The position numbers were made by a program, and so were the translations under genes. Below the pieces are notes generated by a model. The model ran no database searches. It was not told where the DNA came from and saw nothing but the letters and a program-made list of their open reading frames with translations. Of a DNA stretch of 64,000 nucleotides, positions 37,781-46,281 are shown piece by piece. How positions within the stretch are numbered: the stretch's first letter is position 1; each line of letters begins with the position of its first letter. Source of the DNA: Methylobacter tundripaludum (lineage in GTDB: Bacteria > Pseudomonadota > Gammaproteobacteria > Methylococcales > Methylomonadaceae); NCBI RefSeq assembly GCF_002934365.1, contig NZ_PTIY01000003.1, positions 274,754 to 338,753 on the forward strand. The letters run 5' to 3'.

Positions 37781-39000
37781 TTTACTTGGCTGTTGATGAC
37801 GATTTTATGGGAGCTTTTATCCGCCAACGTGACCTGCTCGATAACGCCGATCAAGTCGCCGGGCTGTTGTGTCGCTCCGCCGGATTTGGAAATGCGCGCC
37901 AGCAGCTTGACTTGCTCGAAATTCGACAGCTTCATGTTTGGCATCATCGCCATCGCATCGGTCAAGCTGACGGTTAACGGCAAGTCGGAAACCTGTTTGC
38001 GCACGATAGCCAGCGGCATTTTGGGGCCTGATAAGGCCTGGGCGTAAATGAAAACGGTGTCGTTTGGATTGGTCGATTTTTGCAACTCGGCCGCCAAGCT
38101 CACCTGAACGTCAATGGTCGCCGTTTCAACAGGTTGCGCGGGTTTCGATTCCGCTGGCGCGGCAGCGCCTTCCTGCATCTGGGTTGCAAGCTTGGCCAGC
38201 AGGCCTTGTATTTCCTGCCGGGCTTCCGAACCCGGCGGCAACTGCGCTTCCAGTTTTTTCCACAAGTCCATTGCCGCGGCGAAATCGCCTGTTTGCCCTT
38301 TCGCCATGCCGCCCAGCCACAGGCCGGTTACGTTATTGGGCTCCATCGCCAAGGCTTTAAATATCAGTTCCGAAGGTTTTCCGCCTAATTGTTCGTTGTT
38401 GGCAAAAGCCAGCGCGTCGGCATAAAGCAGCATGATTTCCGGTTGATCGCCTAGCAATTTATAAGCACGTTCAAAGGCGGCAACGGCTTTAGGATATTGC
38501 TGCAAATATTTGTAAGACCGGCCCAGCATAGTCCAGCCCAGCGCATCATCCGGCTGTTTTTCCAGACGCTCGGCTAATCCTGCAACCATCTTGCTGATTT
38601 GTTCCTGCTCGGGCGTTGCCGCAGTTTGCTCGGCCTGGCCTAATGACCGATAGCTGCCTAATGTCCAATAAAGCGAACCCGCGAGTAAAGGTATTGCAAC
38701 AATCAGCACGGACGCCATCCAACGCCCCTGGGAGGGTGATATTTTTGCATGACTGTCTATATCGAGATCATCGCTCAAGGCCTGTTCAAGCTCGACCCGT
38801 TGCTCATCATATAGTTCTTGAGTTAATGCACCAGCCTGCAACTGCTCTTTAAGCTCGGCCAACCGCTGCCGGGCGATAGCGATATTACGCTGATCCTGGT
38901 CCGCCTCTGCAACTGGATGCTTTCTCCATAACGGAGGCAGCACAAACAGAAAAGCGATTAATACCATTACGCTGACGATCAGCAAAAATAACATATTCAA
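37777..39000 (-). CDS. ccmI: Cytochrome c maturation protein CcmI
   Basis: The 407-residue protein has an N-terminal membrane helix (LLIVSVMVLIAFLFVL), a cytoplasmic loop, a second helix near 95-112, then periplasmic TPRs (LGWTMLGRSYKYLQQYPKAV broken after one turn) and a C-terminal Ig-like domain (VSLAAELQKST...VFIYAQAL). It captures apocytochromes and delivers them to CcmFH. It overlaps both ccmH (start) and hemN (end) by 4 nt. Confidence 0.94.
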   Translation of the reverse strand: MNMLFLLIVSVMVLIAFLFVLPPLWRKHPVAEADQDQRNIAIARQRLAELKEQLQAGALTQELYDEQRVELEQALSDDLDIDSHAKISPSQGRWMASVLIVAIPLLAGSLYWTLGSYRSLGQAEQTAATPEQEQISKMVAGLAERLEKQPDDALGWTMLGRSYKYLQQYPKAVAAFERAYKLLGDQPEIMLLYADALAFANNEQLGGKPSELIFKALAMEPNNVTGLWLGGMAKGQTGDFAAAMDLWKKLEAQLPPGSEARQEIQGLLAKLATQMQEGAAAPAESKPAQPVETATIDVQVSLAAELQKSTNPNDTVFIYAQALSGPKMPLAIVRKQVSDLPLTVSLTDAMAMMPNMKLSNFEQVKLLARISKSGGATQQPGDLIGVIEQVTLADKSSHKIVINSQVK

Positions 39001-39455
39001 GACTGGTCACTCTCTTCCAATAAGCTGCGGATTTTTTGCTGCTTTTCAGCGTTGATTTCAACATTTGCTACGTTTTTTTTGCGCCGGGCGAATAAAAACA
39101 CTGCAATTAAACCGATCAGCAGGAACACAGCCGGTCCTATCCACAACAGACCGGTTTTGAGCTTGAACGGCGGATTGTATAAAACGAAATCGCCGTACCG
39201 GTCGGTCATAAATTGGGCTATATCCTGCTTTGATTTGCCTTGTTGCAGCATTTCGTACACCTGCCTGCGCAAATCCGCGGCCAGTTCCGCATTGGAATCG
39301 GCGATGGTCTGGTTTTGGCAGACCAGACAACGCAATTCCGAGGTCAGGTTTTCGTAGGCGGCTTGTTGCTCAGGATTGGCAAACTGCCGGTATTCGACGC
39401 CGGCGCAGGCCATGCCAGCCAGCGCCAACAGAAAAATGACAGATAAATGTTTCAT
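38997..39455 (-). CDS. ccmH: Cytochrome c maturation protein CcmH
   Basis: The 152-residue protein has a signal peptide (SVIFLLALAGMACA), the redox motif LRCLVCQNQ with C43 and C46, and a membrane anchor near 100-122. It reduces or binds apocytochrome thiols for haem ligation. It is the short form lacking the TPR domain, which is a separate gene (ccmI) here. Its ATG touches the ccmG stop. Confidence 0.95.
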   Translation of the reverse strand: MKHLSVIFLLALAGMACAGVEYRQFANPEQQAAYENLTSELRCLVCQNQTIADSNAELAADLRRQVYEMLQQGKSKQDIAQFMTDRYGDFVLYNPPFKLKTGLLWIGPAVFLLIGLIAVFLFARRKKNVANVEINAEKQQKIRSLLEESDQS

Positions 39456-39985
39456 TAGTTTTCGGCTTGTAATTTGGCGATCAAAGGCAGGAAAGTTTGC
39501 TGCACATCTTCAGGCGTAACCGGTCCGGTATGCTTGTAGCGGATCACACCCTGCTTATCGATGACGAAGGTTTCCGGCACCCCGTAAACGCCCCAGTCGA
39601 GGCCGATGCGGCCATCCTGATCCATGATGCTGACATCATAAGGGTTGCCCAATTGCGCCAGCCAGCCTAAGGCGGCTTCCGGCTCGTCCTTGTAATTCAG
39701 GCCGACGATAACAGCGGCTTTTTGCTGGGCCAATTGGTTTAGTACCGGATGTTCGGAACGGCACGAGGCGCACCACGACGCCCACACATTAAACAGCCAG
39801 ACCTTGCCTTTTAAATCGGTTGGAGATAATTTCTCCGCAGGCGCTTGAAGCTTGGGCGCGGAAAACGCCGGGGCCGGTTTGTCGATCAACGGCGAAGGAA
39901 TCTCGCTGGGATGAAGGTTCAAACCCAGCGCCAGAAACACCGCCATCACGATGAATAATATTAACGGGAGGATGTACTTAAGCAT
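39455..39985 (-). CDS. ccmG: Thiol:disulfide interchange protein CcmG (DsbE)
   Basis: The 176-residue membrane-anchored thioredoxin-like protein has an N-terminal helix (7-21), FNVWASWCASC with C72 and C75, and the cis-Pro loop YGVPETFVID. It provides reductant to apocytochrome c in the periplasm. The active site WCASC differs from the E. coli WCPTC. It overlaps ccmF by 8 bp. Confidence 0.95.
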   Translation of the reverse strand: MLKYILPLILFIVMAVFLALGLNLHPSEIPSPLIDKPAPAFSAPKLQAPAEKLSPTDLKGKVWLFNVWASWCASCRSEHPVLNQLAQQKAAVIVGLNYKDEPEAALGWLAQLGNPYDVSIMDQDGRIGLDWGVYGVPETFVIDKQGVIRYKHTGPVTPEDVQQTFLPLIAKLQAEN

Positions 39986-41930
39986 TAACCGGCACCTTCG
40001 CAGACGTTATTTTATAGCGCCTGTCGCAAGCGGCGATTAAGCCGCCCGCCGCCATGAACAGCGCGCCCAGCCAAATCCAGCGGATGAACGACTTGTAATA
40101 AATTCGTAGACTCCAAGCGCCCTTGTCGCCGAGCGGTTCGCCTATCGCAACGAACAGATCCCGAAACAATCCGGCGTCGATAGCCGCCTCGGTCATCGGC
40201 ATTTTTTGCACCCGGTAAACCCGTTTTTGCGGCTCCAGTCTGGCGACTTCTTTGCCATCATAACTGACGGTCACCTTAGCCTGTTCGGCAACATAATTAG
40301 GCCCTTGGGTTTGTTTGACGCCGTGGAATTCAAAGATATAACCGGACATATCCAGCTTGTCGTCGGGGGCCATGCGCACATCTTTTTCGACGCTGTAAAC
40401 CGAGGTCAGGGTAATGCCGATCACGAATACGGCTATACCTAAATGCGCCACGGTCATGCCGTAAAAACCGGCCGGTACGGTTTTCAGGCGCTGCCAGGAA
40501 ACACCCTGCGGCCCCATCCGGTCGACAAAAGACATTACGGTCATCGCAATTGTCCACAACGCCAACGTTAAGCCCAATACCGCACCCCAGGAGTAAAAAG
40601 GCATGACCAACGGAATCAGCAAACCGACGGCGACGCAGGCTAAAACAATCCAGCGCACCCGCAGGGCAATCACGTTGATATTGTCTCTTTTCCAGCGCAA
40701 TAACATGCCCAAGCCCACGGCTATCGCCAGCGGCGCCATTAGCGGAATGAACACGGCGTTAAAGTACGGGGGGCCGACCGAAATCTTGCCCAATCCCAAC
40801 GCGTCAATGACCAAGGGATACAACGTGCCCAGCAAGATGCTGGAAGCGGTTACCACCAGCAACACGTTGTTTAGCAATATCGCCGACTCTTTGGACACCA
40901 GCTCGAAGGTCGCGCTGCTTTTGACGTAGGGCGCTCTTATCGCGTACAGCAATAACGACCCGCCTACCACGATAGCCAGAAATATCAGTATGAACAAACC
41001 TCTGGCCGGATCGCTGGCAAACGCATGTACCGAGGTTAACACGCCGGAACGCACCAGGAAGGTACCGAGCAGGCTTAACGAAAACGCAAAAATCGCCAGC
41101 AATACGGTCCAGGTCTTGAACACGCCGCGTTTTTCGGTGGCGGCCAAAGAGTGAATTAGCGCGGTGCCGACCAGCCAGGGCATGAATGAGGCGTTTTCGA
41201 CCGGATCCCAGAACCACCAGCCGCCCCAGCCCAGTTCGTAATAAGCCCACCAGCTGCCTAATGCAATGCCTATGGTTAAAAACATCCAGGCGATGTTGGT
41301 CCAAGGTCTCGACCAGCGCGCCCAGGCCGCATCCAAACGGCCTTCCAGCAAGGCCGCAATCGCAAAAGCGAACGCCACCGAAAAGCCGACATAGCCCATA
41401 TAAAGCATCGGCGGATGGATAGCCAAACCCGGATCCTGAAGCAAGGGGTTCAAGTCGCGCCCTTCGATAGGAGCAGGGAACAGCCGCTCGAACGGATTCG
41501 AAGTCAGCAATAAAAACAGGATAAAACCGATAGAGACCAGCCCCATTACGCCTAAAACGCGGGCGACGGTAACATCGGGAATCGCGCGACTGAACAACGC
41601 AACCAAGCCCGTCCAGCAGGACAGCACCAGCGCCCAAAGCAATAACGAACCTTCATGCGCGCCCCAGACGCCGGAAACCAGATACAAAACCGGCAAGGCG
41701 GTATTGGAATTAGTCGCAATGTATTTGATCGAAAAATCATGGGTCAGGAAGCCATAGGTCAGACAGCCGTAAGAAACGACCATGAACAACAGCTGGCCGA
41801 ATGCGGCGGGCCTTGCGACGCTAATCCAGCCGGATATGGACCTGGAAGCGCCGATGATCGGCAGCATTCCTAAAACAACGGCCATGCATAAGGCCAGAAT
41901 CAGCGAAAAATGTCCCAGTTCTGCAATCAT
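39978..41930 (-). CDS. ccmF: Haem lyase subunit CcmF
   Basis: The 650-residue polytopic protein has the WWD domain (WGGWWFWDPVENASFMPW) that binds haem near the periplasmic face, and the conserved periplasmic HPPMLYMGY motif. About 14-15 hydrophobic segments span the sequence. With CcmH and CcmI it attaches haem to CxxCH motifs. Length matches the family. Confidence 0.97.
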   Translation of the reverse strand: MIAELGHFSLILALCMAVVLGMLPIIGASRSISGWISVARPAAFGQLLFMVVSYGCLTYGFLTHDFSIKYIATNSNTALPVLYLVSGVWGAHEGSLLLWALVLSCWTGLVALFSRAIPDVTVARVLGVMGLVSIGFILFLLLTSNPFERLFPAPIEGRDLNPLLQDPGLAIHPPMLYMGYVGFSVAFAFAIAALLEGRLDAAWARWSRPWTNIAWMFLTIGIALGSWWAYYELGWGGWWFWDPVENASFMPWLVGTALIHSLAATEKRGVFKTWTVLLAIFAFSLSLLGTFLVRSGVLTSVHAFASDPARGLFILIFLAIVVGGSLLLYAIRAPYVKSSATFELVSKESAILLNNVLLVVTASSILLGTLYPLVIDALGLGKISVGPPYFNAVFIPLMAPLAIAVGLGMLLRWKRDNINVIALRVRWIVLACVAVGLLIPLVMPFYSWGAVLGLTLALWTIAMTVMSFVDRMGPQGVSWQRLKTVPAGFYGMTVAHLGIAVFVIGITLTSVYSVEKDVRMAPDDKLDMSGYIFEFHGVKQTQGPNYVAEQAKVTVSYDGKEVARLEPQKRVYRVQKMPMTEAAIDAGLFRDLFVAIGEPLGDKGAWSLRIYYKSFIRWIWLGALFMAAGGLIAACDRRYKITSAKVPVNA

Positions 41931-41932
41931 GA

Positions 41933-42376
41933 TTATTGCCCTGCAACCGGTGCTGGCTGGTTTTTCAAACTGCCTTTTACTTCCGGCGGCATGTAGTTTT
42001 CGTCATGCTTGGCCAACACTTCTTCGGCGATAAACACGCCCTGCGCATTTAGCCTGCCGTTCGCAACAATGCCCTGGCCTTCCCGGAACAGGTCCGGCAG
42101 GATGCCCGTGTATTCGACGGTCACATCCTTGCTGAAATCGGTCAGTTTAAAGCGCACCATCAACCCGTCATTCGGTCTTTCCACAGAGCCTTTAATAACC
42201 ATGCCGCCCAAACGAAACAAGGTGTCTTTTGGCGCTTTGCCTTCGACGACATCGGTGGTCGAAAAAAAGTACATCAAATTTTCATTGAAAGACTTGAGCG
42301 CGAACCCCGTCGCAAGCCCCGCTCCAATAACCATCAGGCCGATTAACATTAAACGCTGTTTTCTGGCTGGTTTCAT
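41933..42376 (-). CDS. ccmE: Haem chaperone CcmE
   Basis: The 147-residue protein has one N-terminal membrane helix (MLIGLMVIGAGLATGFAL), an OB-fold (FRLGGMVIKGSV) and LAKHDENYMPP with the haem-binding His124 and Tyr128. It carries haem from CcmABCD to CcmFH. It starts 3 bp after the ccmD stop. Confidence 0.97.
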   Translation of the reverse strand: MKPARKQRLMLIGLMVIGAGLATGFALKSFNENLMYFFSTTDVVEGKAPKDTLFRLGGMVIKGSVERPNDGLMVRFKLTDFSKDVTVEYTGILPDLFREGQGIVANGRLNAQGVFIAEEVLAKHDENYMPPEVKGSLKNQPAPVAGQ

Positions 42377-42379
42377 GAT

Positions 42380-42538
42380 TTATTGCCGTTTTTGCTTAAG
42401 CGCCAGGGCGCGTAAAAACTGTCTGCGTTGCACAACCGGGATAATAATATTGGCAAGCAACACGATGAAAGTCAGACCGTAAGAAGTCCAGACATAAAAG
42501 GCGTAGCCGCCCATTGCGAAAAATTCCTGCATCGTCAT
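42380..42538 (-). CDS. ccmD: Haem exporter protein CcmD
   Basis: This 52-residue gene lies between ccmC and ccmE. It starts at the TAATG junction with the ccmC stop (1-bp overlap). The protein has MQEFFAMGGYAFYVWTSYG, a single membrane helix (LTFIVLLANIIIPVV) and a basic tail (QRRQFLRALALKQKRQ), which is the CcmD pattern. It helps release holo-CcmE from CcmABC. Confidence 0.95.
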   Translation of the reverse strand: MTMQEFFAMGGYAFYVWTSYGLTFIVLLANIIIPVVQRRQFLRALALKQKRQ

Positions 42539-43299
42539 TATTTGGACTCCGAGATCATGTTCTTAACCCACTGCGCATTGCGTTCGCGCAGCAACAATTC
42601 GGTGCGCGCCCGTTGCAACATCGCAATCAGGTAATAAAACTTGAACGCTACCGCCATCAACAACAGCGGTATCAACATGCTGACATGAATCGACGGCTTA
42701 TCCATTTTCGTTACCGTCGGGCCTTGATGCAGCGTATTCCACCACTCGACGGAGTAATGAATAATCGGGATATTGACCACGCCGACCAGGGCCAAAATAG
42801 CCACAGCCCTGGACGCGGTGCGCTTGTCGTCTATCGCGCCGTAAAGCCCGATGACGCCGAGATACAAAAACAGCAATATCAATTCCGACGTTAACCGCGC
42901 ATCCCAAACCCACCAGGTTCCCCACATCGGCTTGCCCCACAAGGAACCGGTCACCAGCGCGATAAAGGTAAAGCTGGCGCCAATCGGCGCGCTGCTGATC
43001 GCCACAATCTCGGCCAGTTTGATCCGCCAGACCAGGCCTATTGCACCGGCAACGGCCATCACCACATAAATGAACAGCGACATCCAGGCGCTGGGCACAT
43101 GAATATAGATAATACGGTAGCTATCGCCCTGCTGGTAATCCGCAGGCGCAAGATACAAGCCGCCGTAAAGACCTACGGCTGTCAGCAGCAGGAAAATAAC
43201 CGTCAGCCACGGCATCAAACGCTGGGTAAACGCGTAAAAATGCGGCGGGGAGGCCATCCGGTGGAAGAAGCGGACTACGGGATCAGGGATTAAAAACAT
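42538..43299 (-). CDS. ccmC: Haem exporter protein CcmC
   Basis: The 253-residue, six-helix protein has a shorter WWD motif (GTWWVWDARLTSELILLFLY) and flanking conserved His (YIHVPSAWMS). It loads haem onto CcmE with CcmD. It is separated from ccmB by 144 bp, the only sizeable gap in the operon. That gap contains GGTAAAA repeats near 43316-43335. Confidence 0.97.
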   Translation of the reverse strand: MFLIPDPVVRFFHRMASPPHFYAFTQRLMPWLTVIFLLLTAVGLYGGLYLAPADYQQGDSYRIIYIHVPSAWMSLFIYVVMAVAGAIGLVWRIKLAEIVAISSAPIGASFTFIALVTGSLWGKPMWGTWWVWDARLTSELILLFLYLGVIGLYGAIDDKRTASRAVAILALVGVVNIPIIHYSVEWWNTLHQGPTVTKMDKPSIHVSMLIPLLLMAVAFKFYYLIAMLQRARTELLLRERNAQWVKNMISESK

Positions 43300-43443
43300 G
43301 AAGCATCAGGTTCAAGGTAAAAGGTAAAAGGTGCAAGGATGATCTGTTTATAAGCTTGTGAGGCAACTCAACCGCAATGAACGGCAACCCCGGCATTACT
43401 TATATCCGGTTAATAATTTGGCCCACTATTCTACGAGATATTA

Positions 43444-44118
43444 TCAACTAATACTCATTTTTAATGCTGCTGCGGTCGGCAAAGGCGCTAAAACCAAGGC
43501 CATCAATAGAATGGAAATCAGAATATTAATTTGCGCATCGACCGGCAGGCCTCCACTTGCCATCTGCACCGCATTACCGGCAAAAATCAACACCGGGACA
43601 TACAACGGCAAAACCAGCAGCGACAAAATCATGCCTCCCCGGCGCAGCCCGACGGTTAGCGCCACGCCGATAGCCCCTATCAGGCTTAATACCGGCGTAC
43701 CCAGCAGCAAGGTCAGCAACAGGATGCCCAGCGAATGATTGGGCAGGCCTAAAAAAACCGCCAACAGCGGCGCGACGATCAATAGCGGCAAGCCGGTCAC
43801 CAACCAGTGCGCGACGATTTTAGCCAACACCAGCACCGAGGTCGGATGCGGGCTTAATAGCATCTGCTCCAGCGAACCGTCGTCAAAATCCGAACGAAAC
43901 AAGCTGTCCAGCGACAGCATCGCCGCCAGTAACGCGGAAACCCAGATGATACCCGGCGCGATGGCTTGCAATAAATGCGGCTGCGCGCCGATACCCAACG
44001 GGAACAGCGTGATGACCAGGATAAAAAACAGCAACGGATTGGCTATTTCCGACCTCCGCCGTAAAGCCAAAACCAGATCGCGCCGAATAACGGCAAAAAA
44101 TGCGCGGGATAAAGACAT
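43444..44118 (-). CDS. ccmB: Haem exporter protein CcmB
   Basis: The 224-residue membrane subunit has six hydrophobic segments. CcmB signatures are RDLVLALRRRSEIANPLLFF at the start, and LFRSDFDDGSLEQMLLSP in the first third. It forms the ABC transporter with CcmA and CcmC. Its first base overlaps the ccmA stop. Confidence 0.95.
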   Translation of the reverse strand: MSLSRAFFAVIRRDLVLALRRRSEIANPLLFFILVITLFPLGIGAQPHLLQAIAPGIIWVSALLAAMLSLDSLFRSDFDDGSLEQMLLSPHPTSVLVLAKIVAHWLVTGLPLLIVAPLLAVFLGLPNHSLGILLLTLLLGTPVLSLIGAIGVALTVGLRRGGMILSLLVLPLYVPVLIFAGNAVQMASGGLPVDAQINILISILLMALVLAPLPTAAALKMSIS

Positions 44119-44741
44119 CAGGATAGATTAATACGCTGGACATCGACATCATGCAAAGCGATGTCATGATGTGAGGTGAGAACAATCATTCCGCCGTTGG
44201 CGCAATGTTCGATCATTAAGGTTTCGATAAGGGCAATGCCCTGCTTGTCCAATGAAGTGAACGGCTCGTCGAGTATCCACAACACATTTTCGGTAATCAG
44301 CAATCTTGCCAAAGACAGCCGTCTTTTCTGTCCAGCGGACAATGCCTGAACGAGAATGTCGTCATAGCCAGTCAAATGAACTTTGGCTAAAGCCTGGTCG
44401 ATGGAATATGTCCCTACGTTGCTTAAGGCCAAGGACATTTTTAAGTTTTCCAGGACCGTCAGCTCTTTTTTAATGCCGTCCAAATGGCCGACATAAGCCA
44501 TCTGTGCATAAAACTGGCTGTCTTTTACCGCGTCGCCGCACCAGCGAATCTCGCCCGCATCCGGCTCCCGGAATCCGCATAAAATGCGCAACAGCGAGGT
44601 CTTGCCGCTGCCGTTTTTGCCTTCCAGCAATAAAACCTGCCCGGAAGCCAACTCGAAAGCCAGCTGTTCAAACAGCACCCGGTCATCGCGGATGCAGCTT
44701 AAGCCCGTGCCTTCAAGAGAGTATGTTGATTGTGTTTGCAT
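44118..44741 (-). CDS. ccmA: Cytochrome c biogenesis ATP-binding protein CcmA
   Basis: The 207-residue ABC ATPase has Walker A GKNGSGKTS (41-49), signature LSAGQKRRLSLARLL, Walker B LWILDEPFTSLD and the H-loop LTSHHDIAL. It powers release of haem-loaded CcmE from the membrane complex. It is the first gene of the ccmA-I operon, and a repeat-rich gap lies upstream. Confidence 0.95.
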   Translation of the reverse strand: MQTQSTYSLEGTGLSCIRDDRVLFEQLAFELASGQVLLLEGKNGSGKTSLLRILCGFREPDAGEIRWCGDAVKDSQFYAQMAYVGHLDGIKKELTVLENLKMSLALSNVGTYSIDQALAKVHLTGYDDILVQALSAGQKRRLSLARLLITENVLWILDEPFTSLDKQGIALIETLMIEHCANGGMIVLTSHHDIALHDVDVQRINLS

Positions 44742-44779
44742 TACTAAATTGGGTATTGCGCGATACGGCGGACTAATTT

Positions 44780-44948
44780 ACCACGAAGACACGAAGAGCA
44801 TGAAGGTTAAAAGAGCAAAGCGTTTTCTTAATGATATACAGCAATTGTCGAGGGTGGTATGAAGTTACTGCTTTTTCTTCGTGTTCTCGGCAATTACTCC
44901 TGCATTGCTCTACCTCTGCCTCCATGCAGTCGTTCGTGTCTTCGTGGT
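44780..44948. repeat. MITE-like 169-bp element with perfect 16-bp terminal inverted repeats
   Basis: ACCACGAAGACACGAA at 44780-44795 is exactly inverted at 44933-44948. The interior has no gene, and near its right end is a copy of the 46-bp dispersed repeat (44884-44929). It fills the 221-bp gap between rlmB and ccmA. Confidence 0.75.
44884..44929 (+). repeat. Dispersed ~46-bp repeat, copy 3
   Basis: TTCTCGGCAATTACTCC, GCATTGCTCTACCTC and CTCCATGCAG match the copies at 3531-3578 and 3979-4024. It is nested in the inverted-repeat element 44780-44948. Confidence 0.75.
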
Positions 44949-44962
44949 GAATATTTATAACC

Positions 44963-45709
44963 TTAACTGGCGAGTAATCGCTGCCGCATAGTTTCATAAA
45001 GCAGCACACCGGTTGCAACCGATACGTTAAGGCTTTCCACCCGGCCCAGCATAGGCAACTTGACCAATATATCGCATTGCTCCTTGGTCAAACGTCTTAA
45101 ACCTTTGCCCTCGGCGCCCACGACCAAAGCCATAGGCACGGTGAAATCGGTTTGATAAGCGGTCTGCGTTGTTTCGCCCGCCGCGCCCATGACCCAAATG
45201 CCTTGGTCTTTGAGCCAGCGCAAAGTTCTGGACAAATTGGTCACTTGGTAAACCGGCACCGTTTCCGCCGCGCCGCTTGCCACTTTACAGACCGTCGGGG
45301 TAATCCCGGTGGCATTGTCTTTAGTGATAATCACGCCATGCACGCCGGTAGCGTCGGCGGTTCTAAGACAAGCACCGAAATTATGCGGGTCCTGCACATT
45401 ATCCAGCACCAGGAATAAAGGCGTTCCCTGCAATGTTAATACAGCATCCTTCAGGTCGCTTTCCGATAACTCGCCGGGCATTTCGACTTCGATAACGATG
45501 CCTTGATGGTTGTTGCCTTCGGCAAAGCGGTCCAGTTTTTTCCTGTCGATTTTTTCGGGCTCTATGCCTAGATCGAGCAAGCTATCAATCGCCTGCATCA
45601 AGCGTTTATCCTGCCGTTGTACGTCTACCCAGGCTTTGCTGATTCTTTTCGGCGAGTAATCGAGTGCGGCTTGTACCGAGTGCAGGCCGTAGAGTTTTGT
45701 TAGCTTCAT
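44963..45709 (-). CDS. rlmB: 23S rRNA 2'-O-methyltransferase RlmB
   Basis: The 248-residue SpoU/TrmH-type knotted methyltransferase has an N-terminal substrate-binding domain (YGLHSVQAAL). The SPOUT motifs are FLVLDNVQDPHNFGACLRTA, ALVVGAEGKGLRRLT and LPMLGRVESLNVSVATGVLL. It methylates G2251 of 23S rRNA. It normally follows rnr directly. Here a two-gene cassette lies between, and its ATG overlaps the stop of the 189-residue gene. Confidence 0.96.
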   Translation of the reverse strand: MKLTKLYGLHSVQAALDYSPKRISKAWVDVQRQDKRLMQAIDSLLDLGIEPEKIDRKKLDRFAEGNNHQGIVIEVEMPGELSESDLKDAVLTLQGTPLFLVLDNVQDPHNFGACLRTADATGVHGVIITKDNATGITPTVCKVASGAAETVPVYQVTNLSRTLRWLKDQGIWVMGAAGETTQTAYQTDFTVPMALVVGAEGKGLRRLTKEQCDILVKLPMLGRVESLNVSVATGVLLYETMRQRLLAS

Positions 45710-46275
45710 AGTTCTGGCCCGATAAGAACATTATTGAGTGTTTCTGTTTTACAAACTACAACATTACCCATCATCCCTGATAGCTGCGCTTTTAACCCAT
45801 CAAGCATCCTAATATCCGTATGGTTCTTACAAACAATCAGTAGTTTATAATTCGGATCAGCATCCCCTAATTCATTTGTTTTTCGATATAACCTTTCAAT
45901 AACAGCAATGGAACCACACCATTTTTTGCAAAATTCGATCTTAATCTCTTTCCATGCCGTTTTTATTATTTTGTTTTCTTCTCGTTTGGTTATGTCGCCA
46001 CCTGTAACTTCTCGTAGCTGTTGAAGTTCTTCTGCAATCGAGACATGACAATTATGTATCTGCTCTTCTAAATCGCTCAATTCTATTAGCTGAACATCAT
46101 TATTCTTTACTACAAAATAATCGACTTTATTGACAATGCCTGCATGAAAGCCAATTGCTTTAGCAATGCCGTCTCCGTCATCAATTTTAAATGCTCGTGA
46201 CGTGGATGATTCAATTATTCCATCAGCGCAGTCGGCATGTACAATGGTTTGCAAATACTCACTTTTATCGAACAT
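45706..46275 (-). CDS. Unknown 189-residue partner of an AAA ATPase, possible PD-(D/E)XK-like protein
   Basis: No family is recognised with certainty. The segment VNKVDYFVVKNNDVQLIELSD looks like a PD-(D/E)XK core split over two strands, with Asp52 then Glu65-x-Ser67. The usual Lys is replaced by Ser. A helical middle (residues 68-125) follows, then a second alpha/beta part (YKLLIVCKNHTDIRML, GNVVVCKTETL). It starts 6 bp after the AAA ATPase gene and overlaps the rlmB start by 4 bp. The pair is AT-richer than rnr and rlmB. A nuclease or effector role is inference. Confidence 0.6.
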   Translation of the reverse strand: MFDKSEYLQTIVHADCADGIIESSTSRAFKIDDGDGIAKAIGFHAGIVNKVDYFVVKNNDVQLIELSDLEEQIHNCHVSIAEELQQLREVTGGDITKREENKIIKTAWKEIKIEFCKKWCGSIAVIERLYRKTNELGDADPNYKLLIVCKNHTDIRMLDGLKAQLSGMMGNVVVCKTETLNNVLIGPEL

Positions 46276-46281
46276 GGTCTT

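Noticed and set aside
40804..41637. 277-residue minus-strand ORF
   Set aside because: It overlaps ccmF in another frame. ccmF has all family motifs, and this frame has none.
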